From positions 124,001 to 188,000 of the forward strand of contig DATAPD010000059.1 of assembly GCA_036265385.1 (NCBI GenBank): DNA of 64,000 bases. The letters run 5' to 3'. Source of the stretch: DATAPD01 sp036265385 (lineage in GTDB: Bacteria; Acidobacteriota; Terriglobia; Terriglobales; Acidobacteriaceae). Both the position numbers and the translations under genes were made by a program. Positions 51,908-61,444 of the stretch are shown here, piece after piece. Each line of letters opens with the position of its first letter. The first letter of the stretch is position 1. The notes under the pieces are model-generated. The model did no database searches, was not told the DNA's origin, and saw nothing but the letters and a program-made list of their open reading frames with translations.

Positions 51908-54900
51908 ATGAAGTGCGTGGTAAAAAGTGCACTTTGGTCGACTGCCGTCTTGTGTTGCCTGCTAAGTTTTCTAACAGCTCAGATTTCCACGACATCACTA
52001 CAGGGCGTCGTCACCGACCCGAATGGAGCGGCGATCATTGGCGCCACCGTCGTGCTCAGCAACCCGGAATCGAAGGCCGAGCGGACTGCGGTCACGGATA
52101 ATGCGGGCGAGTATAAGTTCATCGCTGTTTCGCCGGGCACGTACGAGTTGTCCGTAACCGTGAAAGGCTTTGCTGGACATAAGCAGACGGACCTTCACCT
52201 CTTGGTCAACACACCCGCTACTGCTAACGTCCAACTAAAGATTGGTTCGACGATGGAGACGGTTACCGTTCAGAGTGAAGCGCCTGCGCTGAACCTGGTG
52301 GACGCATCGATTGGCGACAGCTTTGGAGAGACCCAGGTAAGGCAGATTCCGCTGGAGGGCCGAAACGTTCCGGATTTGCTAAGTCTGCAAGCGGGCGTCG
52401 CGTATACGGGAAATCGTCCTGACCTGGACAACGATCAGGACACCCGCAATGGAGCTGTGAACGGGGCGCGGAGCGACCAAAGCAACATCACTCTGGACGG
52501 CGTCGACGTTAACGATCAATCAAGCGGGTATGCCTTCAAATCTGTTCTGCCTGTAACGCTGGATTCGGTGCAGGAGTTCCGCGTCACAACAGCAAACTAC
52601 AACGCTGATCAGGGTCAGGGCTCAGGTGCGCAAGTTGCGCTGCTTACCAAGAGCGGAACGAACTCCTTTCATGGTTCGCTGTACGAATACCATCGCAACA
52701 CCATCACCAGCGCGAACGATTACTTCATCAAACAATCGCAGATTGCCACCGGCGAACCCAATAAACCGCCAAAGTTGATCCGTAACATCTTCGGTGGCTC
52801 GATCGGTGGTCCGCTTCAGAAAGACCGAACTTTCTTCTTCTTTAACTATGAAGGGACGCGCCGGAGGGAAGCGGTACCTGCTGTGCGAGCGATACCTACG
52901 CCTTCTATGTGTGCCGGGAACATCCAATATCAGGACACCAGCGGCGGTATAACCACGCTCGGGCCAGCCGACATCGCGGCCTTGGACCCACGCCATCTGG
53001 GGATTAACCCGGCGATTCTCGACCTTACGGGACACACAGGTTACTTCGATAAAACCTTTTGCAATGGCAATTATCCGACGAACGACACCAGCGTCGGCGA
53101 CGGATTGAACTATGCCGGGTTCCGATTCAGCGCTCCAATCAGCGAAAACGAGAACGCCTTGATCGCACGTATCGATCATCGATTGGACAAAGCGGGCAAA
53201 CATTCACTCTTTGCACGCGGCGCGATGTTAAATGGTAGCAATCTCGATACGCCATTTCTGCCGGGAACGGTGCCAATGCAGACGCTTACTGACCACAGCA
53301 AGGGCATCGTCGTTGGATACACAGCCTTGCTTTCATCCTCGATGGTGAACAGCTTCCATTGGGGACTTACACGCCAAAGCAAGGGGATCGTTGGCGACTC
53401 AAATCAAGCGTGGAACACATTCAATGGGCTTGACCAAGGTATCGTGTACAGCCGAAATTTGCAGATGCCTGTCCACAATTTCCTGGACGATCTCTCGTGG
53501 ACGAAGAGCGCCCATAGTCTTCAATTCGGCTTGAACTTCGGCTTCGCTCGTAATCCGCGCGTAAGCTTCCTGCATTCGTTCAGCCAGGCGGTGGGCACGA
53601 CAAGCTGGATGTCACCGACTGGTTTCGCTGGAACTGGTGGTGAACTGGATCCTGCCAATGGCGGTTTTCTCGAACCCGCCTCCACCATCGCGTACGACTA
53701 TCCGATGCTTGCGATGTTGGGGATGGTTTCGCAAATGATTGGCAATTACAACTACGATCGAAGCGGCAATCTTCTGCCGGAAGGAACGCCAGTCAAGCGG
53801 CGTTACGGCCTAAATTGGTATGAGTTTTACGGACAAGATTCCTGGCGTGTGAAGCCGAATCTCACATTTACGTATGGGCTGCGTTGGTCTTTGTTCCCTC
53901 CACCATGGGAGGTAAATGGATGGCAAGCAGGTTCATCGGTCGATCTGGGACAACAATTCAATCAGACCGGCGCCGCCATGCTCCAAGGCATAGGTTACAC
54001 AAGCGTAGCTCCGCTCACATTCGTTCTCACAGGCAAGGCGAACAACGCACCCGGTTTTTATGGATTCGAAAAGACTGACTTTTCGCCACGAATTTCCATC
54101 GCATATTCGCCTCGGCCAGAGATTAATTGGCTACGGAAAATGATGGGAGATGGTGACAAGACCGTCATTCGCGCTGGATTTGGAAGAGTGTACGACCGTG
54201 CTGGAATGCAATTGATCAGTACTTTTGACGCCAACGCGCCCGCAGGTCTTTCGGCCACGGTTCAAAATCCTTGCTGCATCCCAGGTCTCGATGATGCAAT
54301 GAACGTTCCCCGCCTCACAGATATTAATCATATCCCCGCGACGAACCTCGACGGTGTGCAGTTCCTGGAGCCAGCACCCGATGGTGCATTTCCGCAGACG
54401 CCGAATCCAGAAGGGCAGGCAATTACCTGGGGCACGGATTCGAGTATCAAGACGCCCCATGCTTACGCGCTAGACTTCTCCATCGGGCGGGAACTTCCAA
54501 ACCGTTTCTCGATTCAAGCTTCTTACGTAGGACGACTCGGTCGAAGACTGCTTACGCAGCGTGATCTTCGGCAACCACTAAACCTAACTGATCCGGCAAC
54601 ACACATCGACTACTTCACGGCAGCGACCAGGTTGTCTCAAATGGCGCGGGATGGTGTTTCGCCGACCGACTCTGGTTACAACTGGGACGGGGAGCCGAGT
54701 GCGGCATACTGGCACGATATGACGATGCCGTTGAACGGCGGTGATCAGTACCAAGTCTACGGATACGATCCGACGTCGTCAGTCATGCAGGCGATGTACC
54801 AGGTGTATAGCATCAGTTCGTATGCAGGAAACGAAGTGGTTGGGTTAGGCAACCTTGACCTCTATGGCTATCTGACCGACACCTCCGGGAACAGCCATTA

Positions 54901-55771
54901 CTTCTGCAAAACGCCAGCGTGCGCTGAAGGTTTACCCGGTGATTCGCTGAACAATCAGGCCACTGCGCTATTCGGATGGAGTTCCATCGGGAATTCCAGT
55001 TATCACGCGTTACAGCTAAGCCTGCGGAAGCAGAGCAGCCATGGAGTTCAATTCGATTTGAACTATACATTCTCGAAGTCGACTGATATCACTTCCGCCG
55101 CTTCTCGCGTCGGGTTTAACGGAGGCATTCTCGGAAGCCAACTTTCAAATGCGTTTTCGTTGCGGCAACATCGTGCCGTTTCGGACTTCGATGTCAGGCA
55201 CCAGATCAATGCCAACTGGATCGCGGAGCTTCCCTTCGGGAGAGGAAAGCCTCTTGCAGGCGATGCAAATGGTGTTTTGGACGCGCTCGTGGGGGGATGG
55301 CAACTTTCGGGTCTATTCCGCTGGACAAGCGGTTACCCGTTCAGCGTAGGCAATGGATATGCATGGGCTTCCGACTGGAACTACTCGGGCCTTGCTCAGA
55401 TGGTCAGCAAGCCGAAAACTGGTGTGTATACGCAGCCGGACAGCTCCGTCAGCGTATTTGCAAATCCCACTGAAGCTTATGGCAACTTCACCAATCCGTT
55501 CCCCGGTCAAAGCGGTTCCCGCAATGTTCTGCGCGGTCCGGGCTACGTTGGTGTTGATATGGGTCTCTGCAAACGTTGGAGGATGCCAGTGGAGGGCCAC
55601 AGCCTGCAATTCCGCTGGGAGGTCTTCAATGTTTTCAACCAAGTCAGATTTAATGTTCAATCGTTTACAAATCCACCATCGTTCCAACAGGTACCGAGTG
55701 CCTTCGGCAATTTCACAAGTCTGCTGACAAACCCGCGCGTAATGCAATTTGCGCTCAGGTATGACTTCTGA
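51908..55771 (+). CDS. TonB-dependent receptor with N-terminal carboxypeptidase-regulatory-like domain
   Basis: About 1287 residues. A signal peptide (residues ~1-25) is followed by a CarboxypepD-regulatory beta-sandwich (~28-110: LQGVVTDPNGAAIIGATVVLSN), a plug domain (RQIPLEGRNVPDLLSLQAGV, DGVDVNDQS) and a long beta-barrel ending in an aromatic residue (MQFALRYDF), as needed for outer-membrane insertion. The size and layout match the large receptors that are numerous in Acidobacteriota. ATG 51908 has AAGGAG six bases upstream; GTG 51857 is a poorer choice. The ligand is unknown. The downstream permease and oxidase are in the same direction. Confidence 0.93.
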   Translation: MKCVVKSALWSTAVLCCLLSFLTAQISTTSLQGVVTDPNGAAIIGATVVLSNPESKAERTAVTDNAGEYKFIAVSPGTYELSVTVKGFAGHKQTDLHLLVNTPATANVQLKIGSTMETVTVQSEAPALNLVDASIGDSFGETQVRQIPLEGRNVPDLLSLQAGVAYTGNRPDLDNDQDTRNGAVNGARSDQSNITLDGVDVNDQSSGYAFKSVLPVTLDSVQEFRVTTANYNADQGQGSGAQVALLTKSGTNSFHGSLYEYHRNTITSANDYFIKQSQIATGEPNKPPKLIRNIFGGSIGGPLQKDRTFFFFNYEGTRRREAVPAVRAIPTPSMCAGNIQYQDTSGGITTLGPADIAALDPRHLGINPAILDLTGHTGYFDKTFCNGNYPTNDTSVGDGLNYAGFRFSAPISENENALIARIDHRLDKAGKHSLFARGAMLNGSNLDTPFLPGTVPMQTLTDHSKGIVVGYTALLSSSMVNSFHWGLTRQSKGIVGDSNQAWNTFNGLDQGIVYSRNLQMPVHNFLDDLSWTKSAHSLQFGLNFGFARNPRVSFLHSFSQAVGTTSWMSPTGFAGTGGELDPANGGFLEPASTIAYDYPMLAMLGMVSQMIGNYNYDRSGNLLPEGTPVKRRYGLNWYEFYGQDSWRVKPNLTFTYGLRWSLFPPPWEVNGWQAGSSVDLGQQFNQTGAAMLQGIGYTSVAPLTFVLTGKANNAPGFYGFEKTDFSPRISIAYSPRPEINWLRKMMGDGDKTVIRAGFGRVYDRAGMQLISTFDANAPAGLSATVQNPCCIPGLDDAMNVPRLTDINHIPATNLDGVQFLEPAPDGAFPQTPNPEGQAITWGTDSSIKTPHAYALDFSIGRELPNRFSIQASYVGRLGRRLLTQRDLRQPLNLTDPATHIDYFTAATRLSQMARDGVSPTDSGYNWDGEPSAAYWHDMTMPLNGGDQYQVYGYDPTSSVMQAMYQVYSISSYAGNEVVGLGNLDLYGYLTDTSGNSHYFCKTPACAEGLPGDSLNNQATALFGWSSIGNSSYHALQLSLRKQSSHGVQFDLNYTFSKSTDITSAASRVGFNGGILGSQLSNAFSLRQHRAVSDFDVRHQINANWIAELPFGRGKPLAGDANGVLDALVGGWQLSGLFRWTSGYPFSVGNGYAWASDWNYSGLAQMVSKPKTGVYTQPDSSVSVFANPTEAYGNFTNPFPGQSGSRNVLRGPGYVGVDMGLCKRWRMPVEGHSLQFRWEVFNVFNQVRFNVQSFTNPPSFQQVPSAFGNFTSLLTNPRVMQFALRYDF

Positions 55772-55811
55772 ATTTGTCAGGGATGAATGATCGGATACTG
55801 AAACAGATGAC

Positions 55812-57185
55812 ATGCGCGCCCTTGCCCACAAACTAAGGCTCGTTGATTATTTCGTTCTCGCTTTTGGCGTAATGGTCGGCACTGCGTGGCTCGTCGTAAT
55901 GGACGACATCCTGCAACGTGGCGGGCCTCTTGGTGCGCTTCTAGGTTTCACGGTGGGCGCTGTGATGTTGCTGCCCATCGGCTATGTATACGGCGAACTC
56001 GTCCGCGCAATTCCAGATGCTGCTGGAGAAGCGGCCTACGTCGCGCGCCTGTTCTCACCCAAAATCAGCTTCATCACTGGCTGGATGATGCTCCTCAGCT
56101 ATTTCTTAACGTGTCCGTTCGAGGCGCTCGCTGCGGGCCGTATCGCCGGCTACCTTTTTCCGGTTCTCAACACGATAGAGCTCTACCGCGTAGGTGGTCG
56201 TCCGGTTTACCTTCCTCATCTGCTATTGGGGCTGATCATCACGGTTGGATTGACGTACTTGAACTATCGCGGAATTCAGTCGAGTGCCAGGCTTGCCAAA
56301 ACGACAACCTTCACATTTCTTACGCTTGTTGTCGTATTTGCTCTGGCCGGCGCAAAGCATGGGTCGACGGAGAATTTCAAGCCCCTATTCAGCCACAGCC
56401 CACTGATCTCGATTTTGTTAGTTTGGCAGGTTGTTCCGTGGCTGCTCGGCGGATTCGAGTCCGTGGGTAAGTATGTGGAAGAAGCTAGTTCCGATTTCAA
56501 ATCGCGTGGGTACTTCACGGCGATTGCCCTAACAATTCTAGTGGGTATGACTTTTTTCTGGGTCGTCATCTCTGCGGTGGCATACGTAACACCTTGGCAG
56601 AGCCTGCAAAGCGGTCAGCAATTTCCAACAGCGGTGGCATTTGAACGAGCTCTGCGTGCTCACTGGATTGTCACTCTCATCCTTGGATCAGCTTTGATTG
56701 CCTTGCTCCAAGCATTCAACGCGAACATGGTCGCTTCGTCGCGATTGCTTTTTGCCATGGGCCGTCGTGGTTTAGTTGACTACCGTTTGTCTTATGTGCA
56801 CCCGCGAAGTCTCGCGCCTTCGGTCGCAATTGTGGCCGTTGGGATCGGTTCGTGTTTCGCGATGCTGCTGGGCGATGCGGGCTTGATTCCTATCCTGGAG
56901 GTCGGGGCACTCGCCTCCTCGGTCGCTTGGATGTCGGCGTGTGCGTCTTGTTATCGCTTGAACCCGTCCGCAAAAGCGCGTGCCGCCGCCGCGTTTGGCC
57001 TTTTCATCACAACTGTGATGGTCCTTGTGAAGGTCTTACCCTTCGTGCCTGGGCACTTTTCTCAGGTTGACTGGATCGCTCTCATGATCTGGTTGACAAT
57101 CGGGTTCCTGGTACGATGGCGAGCGAAAATCCCAGTCAATGAATCAGCAGCAGTGCCTACGACAGCTGGTTCTGACGTGGCCTGA
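55812..57185 (+). CDS. APC-family amino acid/amine permease
   Basis: 457 residues, about 12 membrane helices. The first helix region (VDYFVLAFGVMVGTAWLVVMDDIL) corresponds to the APC substrate-binding helix 1, with an unwound Gly-rich GVMVGT segment, and helix 6 has the ...LLGGFESVGKYVEEAS pattern seen in APC transporters. It probably imports an amino acid or polyamine by cation symport or exchange. It lies 40 bases after the TonB receptor stop and 14 bases before the oxidase gene. Confidence 0.9.
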   Translation: MRALAHKLRLVDYFVLAFGVMVGTAWLVVMDDILQRGGPLGALLGFTVGAVMLLPIGYVYGELVRAIPDAAGEAAYVARLFSPKISFITGWMMLLSYFLTCPFEALAAGRIAGYLFPVLNTIELYRVGGRPVYLPHLLLGLIITVGLTYLNYRGIQSSARLAKTTTFTFLTLVVVFALAGAKHGSTENFKPLFSHSPLISILLVWQVVPWLLGGFESVGKYVEEASSDFKSRGYFTAIALTILVGMTFFWVVISAVAYVTPWQSLQSGQQFPTAVAFERALRAHWIVTLILGSALIALLQAFNANMVASSRLLFAMGRRGLVDYRLSYVHPRSLAPSVAIVAVGIGSCFAMLLGDAGLIPILEVGALASSVAWMSACASCYRLNPSAKARAAAAFGLFITTVMVLVKVLPFVPGHFSQVDWIALMIWLTIGFLVRWRAKIPVNESAAVPTTAGSDVA

Positions 57186-57199
57186 GCCGAATTTCCATT

Positions 57200-58585
57200 A
57201 TGTCTAATTACGCTCGCTACAGTTTCTGGATGGAAACCGCTGGGGAGCCACTGGTACCGCGACCAGCGCTGGCGCGATCGGTTGACGTTGACGTAGCCGT
57301 ACTGGGCGGTGGCTACACTGGACTGTGGACCGCGTATTACCTGCTGCGTGAGAACCCCAATCTCAAAGTCGCGGTCGTAGAAAAGGACATCGTTGGTTTC
57401 GGAGCGTCGGGCCGAAACGGAGGATGGTGTTCTTCGAAATTCCCCGTGACCCCAGGGATGCTCGAGCATCGCTACGGTCTTAAAGCTGCGAGTGCTTTGA
57501 TGTTGGCGATGAACGCGTCCGTGGATGAGGTTGCCCGATTTTGCGAAGAAGAACAGGTGGATGCACACTTCTACAAAGGAGGTATCCTCACGCTGGCGCG
57601 CGGTCCGCACCAACTCCCAGCCATTCGTGAGGCTCACGCAGGTTACGAACGACTTGGACTTGGCGATCAATATCGACTGCTTACCGCGGAAGAAACTATC
57701 GATCGTTTGAAGGTCACGAAAGTTCAAGGTGCACTATTTGCGCGCGAAAATGCGAGTGTGCATCCCGGCCGCCTGGTGCGTGGACTTGCGCGAGCTGTCG
57801 AACGTCGAGGCGGCATTATCTACGAGCAGACAGCGGTGATTAATTTTTCAGGTGGCTCGTCCCCAAGTCTATTGACTCTTGGCGGAGAGCTACGCGCCAG
57901 GAAAGCAGTGGTCTTGGCGGGAGAGGCGTACTTGAGCCGACTGTCGCAACTGCATCGCTCTGTCTTGCCAGTGTATTCCTTGATTTCTTTGACTGCACCA
58001 TTGACTCCCGCCCAGTGGTCGGACATCGGCTGGCACAATCGTGAGAGCGTTGCCTCTGCTAAGTACACCGTCGACTATCTCACCAGGACTGCCGATGGGC
58101 GAATTCTGTTTGGAAGCAGAGGCGCGCCATATCGATTTGGATCTCAAATTACGGATCAGCAAGACTGTCATTCGGAAACGCATGCTCGGATTCAGCGAAC
58201 AGTGGTTGAATGGTTCCCGACGCTGCGCGGTGTGCAGTTCACTCACAATTGGGGCGGGCCTGTTGGGATGCCTCGTGATTGGATGCCGATGACGCACTTC
58301 GATCCGACAACTCGGATTGGCACGGCCCGCGGTTACACGGGTCAAGGAGTGTCGACGACCAATCTGACAGGGCGAGTACTGGCAACACTAATTTTGGACA
58401 AACAGTCCGATCTTCGGACGCTTCCGATAACCCAGCGAATGTCACCTAAGTGGGAACCAGAACCGCTTCGTTGGATCGCAGTGCGATATGCACAAAATGC
58501 TTTTCTAAGGATCGACCAGGCCGGAGACGAAGCACGACGGCTTCCTTTGGATGCTCCGATCGCTGAATTTTTAGGACGTCACTAG
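57200..58585 (+). CDS. FAD-dependent oxidoreductase, DadA/PuuB-like (D-amino acid or gamma-glutamyl-polyamine oxidase type)
   Basis: 461 residues. The N-terminal region has AVLGGGYTGLWTAYYLLRENP (dinucleotide-binding) and VVEKDIVGFGASGRNGGWCSS, where FGASGRNGG is typical of the DAO family and especially of PuuB-type oxidases. C-terminal GTARGYTGQGVSTTNLTGRVLATLIL completes the FAD fold. Such enzymes oxidise amines, N-methyl amino acids or gamma-glutamylputrescine. Position 14 bases after a permease suggests it acts on the imported compound. No gamma-glutamylputrescine synthetase is in the window, so a PuuB role is not established. Confidence 0.9.
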   Translation: MSNYARYSFWMETAGEPLVPRPALARSVDVDVAVLGGGYTGLWTAYYLLRENPNLKVAVVEKDIVGFGASGRNGGWCSSKFPVTPGMLEHRYGLKAASALMLAMNASVDEVARFCEEEQVDAHFYKGGILTLARGPHQLPAIREAHAGYERLGLGDQYRLLTAEETIDRLKVTKVQGALFARENASVHPGRLVRGLARAVERRGGIIYEQTAVINFSGGSSPSLLTLGGELRARKAVVLAGEAYLSRLSQLHRSVLPVYSLISLTAPLTPAQWSDIGWHNRESVASAKYTVDYLTRTADGRILFGSRGAPYRFGSQITDQQDCHSETHARIQRTVVEWFPTLRGVQFTHNWGGPVGMPRDWMPMTHFDPTTRIGTARGYTGQGVSTTNLTGRVLATLILDKQSDLRTLPITQRMSPKWEPEPLRWIAVRYAQNAFLRIDQAGDEARRLPLDAPIAEFLGRH

Positions 58586-58608
58586 CATTCTGCTTCGAGA
58601 CAAGGAAA

Positions 58609-59559
58609 TCAACGATTGAGCATTCTTGATCGCTGGGAACGGAACTGTCGTGGAGATATTCCGAAACTTTTTCTGAATGATCGGCTGAAGTGCGCCGAGT
58701 CGCTGAAGCCCCAGGAGAAAGCGATTTCGGTGATGCTTTTGTTTTCCATACACGGATCGCTCAGGGCAGCTCTACATTGCTCGAGCCTGCGTTCCCGAAT
58801 CCAATCAGAGACTGACCTTCCCTGACTTTCAAATAGCCGGTGAAGGTGCCGGACTGAAATGTGAGCCTCTGCCGCAATGTCGGACGGGGTCAAGGCGGGG
58901 TCCGTGAGATTCGCCTCAATGAACGTCGCGATGCGACCCCTTAAGTTTGTCGAATGCGTTTGCGCAGTCGGGAAAGACCTGCCGAGGCACGATGAAAGAA
59001 TGTGAAAGAAGGACTCGAGTCCAGAAACTTCTTCATCAGGATTTAAGACGGGTGCCTGCTCGTATAGCGATGTGGCTAAATTGAAAAGCGCGACTCCAAG
59101 TCCAAACCTCCCGTTGATGCGTTTGCTCAGCGGAAGGTGGTTCGCGCCGGTGTGCTCGTGCATCAGCCACGCTGGAACGCGCAAGTAGAGTCTCGCGCAG
59201 GGGTCAGCCGAGTCTGAAGACCATGGCAGCGAAGAATCAAGGACAGTGCTGTCACATGGCGTGAGAACAACTATTGCTTTCCCCTGGCAGTAGCTTTGTG
59301 TCCCTTGCAATTGCGTGATTACGATGTAAGAGACATTCTCTGAGGAAACTGTGTATAACGGCGTTTTCTGAAATGAGAGTGGGCTGGACGAAAAACGTGT
59401 GAATTGCAATTGCCCAAACGGACGAGCCTCAATCGAGCCATGGAACCGCGAGGTATTCGGAAACCGGAAATGGCAATCGCCGCATATTTTCTGCGCATTC
59501 CAATGCCATGCGTCGAAGCGATCCGAAGCGGGAACTAAGTCAGTCGAAAACTGAAGCAT
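58609..59559 (-). CDS. AraC-family transcriptional regulator (AraC_binding_2 type, FeaR-like layout)
   Basis: About 316 residues. The N-terminal ~180 form a cupin-like ligand-binding region of the kind found in FeaR and NimR-like activators (FSTDLVPASDRFDAWHWN at the start). The C-terminal ~100 residues carry two helix-turn-helix units: LTPSDIAAEAHISVRHLHRLFESQG and ITEIAFSWGFSDSAHFSRSFRKSFGISPRQFR. ATG 59559 has AGGTGGGG upstream and gives the usual length; a longer frame to 59724 is open. It converges on the oxidase gene (23 bases) and may control the receptor-permease-oxidase set; this is inferred from position. Confidence 0.88.
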   Translation of the reverse strand: MLQFSTDLVPASDRFDAWHWNAQKICGDCHFRFPNTSRFHGSIEARPFGQLQFTRFSSSPLSFQKTPLYTVSSENVSYIVITQLQGTQSYCQGKAIVVLTPCDSTVLDSSLPWSSDSADPCARLYLRVPAWLMHEHTGANHLPLSKRINGRFGLGVALFNLATSLYEQAPVLNPDEEVSGLESFFHILSSCLGRSFPTAQTHSTNLRGRIATFIEANLTDPALTPSDIAAEAHISVRHLHRLFESQGRSVSDWIRERRLEQCRAALSDPCMENKSITEIAFSWGFSDSAHFSRSFRKSFGISPRQFRSQRSRMLNR

Positions 59560-60127
59560 AGGACCCCACCTGTGCCGAAAGGTGGTCGCACTCCCGATGC
59601 AAGGATAGGCTGCACGCTCTGTAGCGGACTTGAACTGCAGCCAATTTCGATCGTAATGGTGCGAAAAGGTATCACAGGTCGCAGTGCGCCGCAATCGCAT
59701 TGTCGCGCCACTGTCTATTAGCATCGAATTTAGGGCGTTTCGAGTCGAGTTGTGTCACTGGCACTTATCCGCGTGCATCGGCCTTCCCAACAATCTGTTT
59801 TTAGCTTGCGTAATGCGAGCCCCGTGCAGTTCTTGTCGTTGAAGGTATTTGGGACATCACTGATGCGAAAGAAGAACCAGTCCAACGAGCTTCGGTCACG
59901 CATTCGGCGATTTCAGCCTTTGCCGGAGTTAATCTTTTGGAAAATCGATAGATCCTTCAGAACCTGTCACTCAGCGAGCGCACCGGAATTCAACGGTGAG
60001 TCGACGAATACTCGAGATTATTAGGCCCTGATCCGTGGCCTCTTTATCTTTGTGGAACTTCCTCTCACAAGCTCAGGTCAGTCCGGAACGTGATTGTCAT
60101 GAAGACACGCAGAACACGCTGTCAACT
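59560..60127. other. Gap upstream of the AraC-type regulator
   Basis: No convincing gene. A plus-strand frame at 59752-60024 has no ribosome-binding site or recognisable domain. The stretch may contain the regulator's promoter; none is clear. Confidence 0.4.
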
Positions 60128-61042
60128 CTATGCAACGGAGTCATACAGTATCTTCTCGTCAGCATTTGCGTCTTGGCTGCGAATGAGGTTCTGTCGAAGC
60201 AGTTCCATCTGTGCCGACGCCTCTCTTATCTGTTCGGCATATTGATGGCCTTGTCGTGGTAGAAATCCGCCGTAATTTTGGAGAAGTAGTTGCGCGTTTG
60301 TCTCGATGGTAGAAGTTTCGAAACGAGCCTGGTTAGAGAGTGCAGACGTAAGTCTCTCCAGCTGCAAATCGCGCACGGCTAGTTTCTGACCGGTGTCGGT
60401 CGCATCCCGTTCATGTGCCTGGATGTAAAACCGGATGAGTCCAAAAAGACATACGGTTAACAAGAGAAGACAGGCGTTGGCAATGACTGTTTCCATCAGA
60501 GCCTTCTTAACGCTGACGTTCTTCTGTCGCTCGAATTCGGTGAACCTCCCGCTCTCGGCCGTATTTAACGATGCCAGCAGCCCGCGTGCTTTATTCATGT
60601 ATTCCATACCTTCGTTTGAATCTACCAACCTAAACGCTCGTCGGCGATACCCTTGCTGGCGTAGAGAAATAGAGCGCTCCATCTCAGCCTGCTTTGATTG
60701 AGCCAAAGATTCAAGCTCCGACTGCATAGCCTGTTCACTTTCTGATCGATCACGAAGACGAGCACGAAGGCTAGCAAAATCGCTTTCAATCCTGCTCTTT
60801 GCATCGTTGTATGGCTGCAGGTAGGACGCATCGGCTGTAAGCAGATATCCACGCTGACCTGTTTCCATGTCCGTCATGTCTCGCAGGACGCTGGAGATGT
60901 CCGCGCGGATCATCGAACTCTCGAGTGTGAGCGCGGCGTCTTTTTGTAGCTGTCGTAAGTGTTTGACCGCCAGAAACGCGTTCATTGCTATGAAAGCAAA
61001 CAATGCGCAGGCGCCGATTTGAATAGCAGCTTTTCGAATCAT
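60128..61042 (-). CDS. CHASE3 membrane protein with degenerate histidine-kinase core
   Basis: 304 residues. Membrane helix 1 (~7-26), a periplasmic CHASE3 domain (~35-175, with LRDMTDMETGQRGYLLTADASYL), and membrane helix 2 (~184-208). Residues ~227-288 look like a dimerisation/phosphotransfer helix pair (NAQLLLQNYGGFLPRQGHQY AEQIREASAQM) but the H-box reads LSNQARFETST: the phosphorylated His is replaced by Asn. No ATPase domain follows. The protein cannot autophosphorylate; it may dimerise with an intact kinase or be a decayed gene. It overlaps the 67-residue upstream frame by four bases (ATGA). Confidence 0.82.
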   Translation of the reverse strand: MIRKAAIQIGACALFAFIAMNAFLAVKHLRQLQKDAALTLESSMIRADISSVLRDMTDMETGQRGYLLTADASYLQPYNDAKSRIESDFASLRARLRDRSESEQAMQSELESLAQSKQAEMERSISLRQQGYRRRAFRLVDSNEGMEYMNKARGLLASLNTAESGRFTEFERQKNVSVKKALMETVIANACLLLLTVCLFGLIRFYIQAHERDATDTGQKLAVRDLQLERLTSALSNQARFETSTIETNAQLLLQNYGGFLPRQGHQYAEQIREASAQMELLRQNLIRSQDANADEKILYDSVA

Positions 61043-61242
61043 GTTGTTTGTGCCTTCCTTCCAGTCACGTTCCGAACACCCTCAGCCTTGATTCGACTCG
61101 CCTTGCAGACTCCTTCTGCAACTTTGGCAGTTGCATCACTGCTATGCGGCGCGTGCTCTGACATGATCGAACTGGCAGCCAGGGTGAAGAGAAGGGCATC
61201 CTCCTGCTTGTCGAAGAAAAGCACCACCTGATTCAGTGCCAC
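61039..61242 (-). CDS. Small hypothetical protein coupled to the CHASE3 gene
   Basis: 67 residues from a GTG preceded by AGGAGG seven bases upstream, which decides the start; an ATG at 61260 is further upstream. No domain is recognised. The N-terminal part (LNQVVLFFDKQEDALLFTLAAS) looks like a small mixed alpha/beta fold and the C-terminal part is basic. Its stop overlaps the CHASE3 start (ATGA), so both are probably made together. Confidence 0.6.
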   Translation of the reverse strand: MALNQVVLFFDKQEDALLFTLAASSIMSEHAPHSSDATAKVAEGVCKASRIKAEGVRNVTGRKAQTT

Positions 61243-61444
61243 GCACGTACCTCCTGACAACGTCTCTAGAGATGATAGGCTGCTTGTACGCGCGGATGAC
61301 GTTGCCTGCTTTGGTGCCCCCCTCTTTCTTCGGGAAAAACTTTTCAGATGAACTGTCTGTAGCTATCGCGCGCCGAAGCGCGATGTAGAAATAACGGCTG
61401 GCAGCAGACTTCATGCGCAGGCCATAGTTGGGGCGCGAAAACAT

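Noticed and set aside
59752..60024. A 90-codon plus-strand frame starting with GTG
   Set aside because: No ribosome-binding site or domain; the composition looks like chance reading of the intergenic region.
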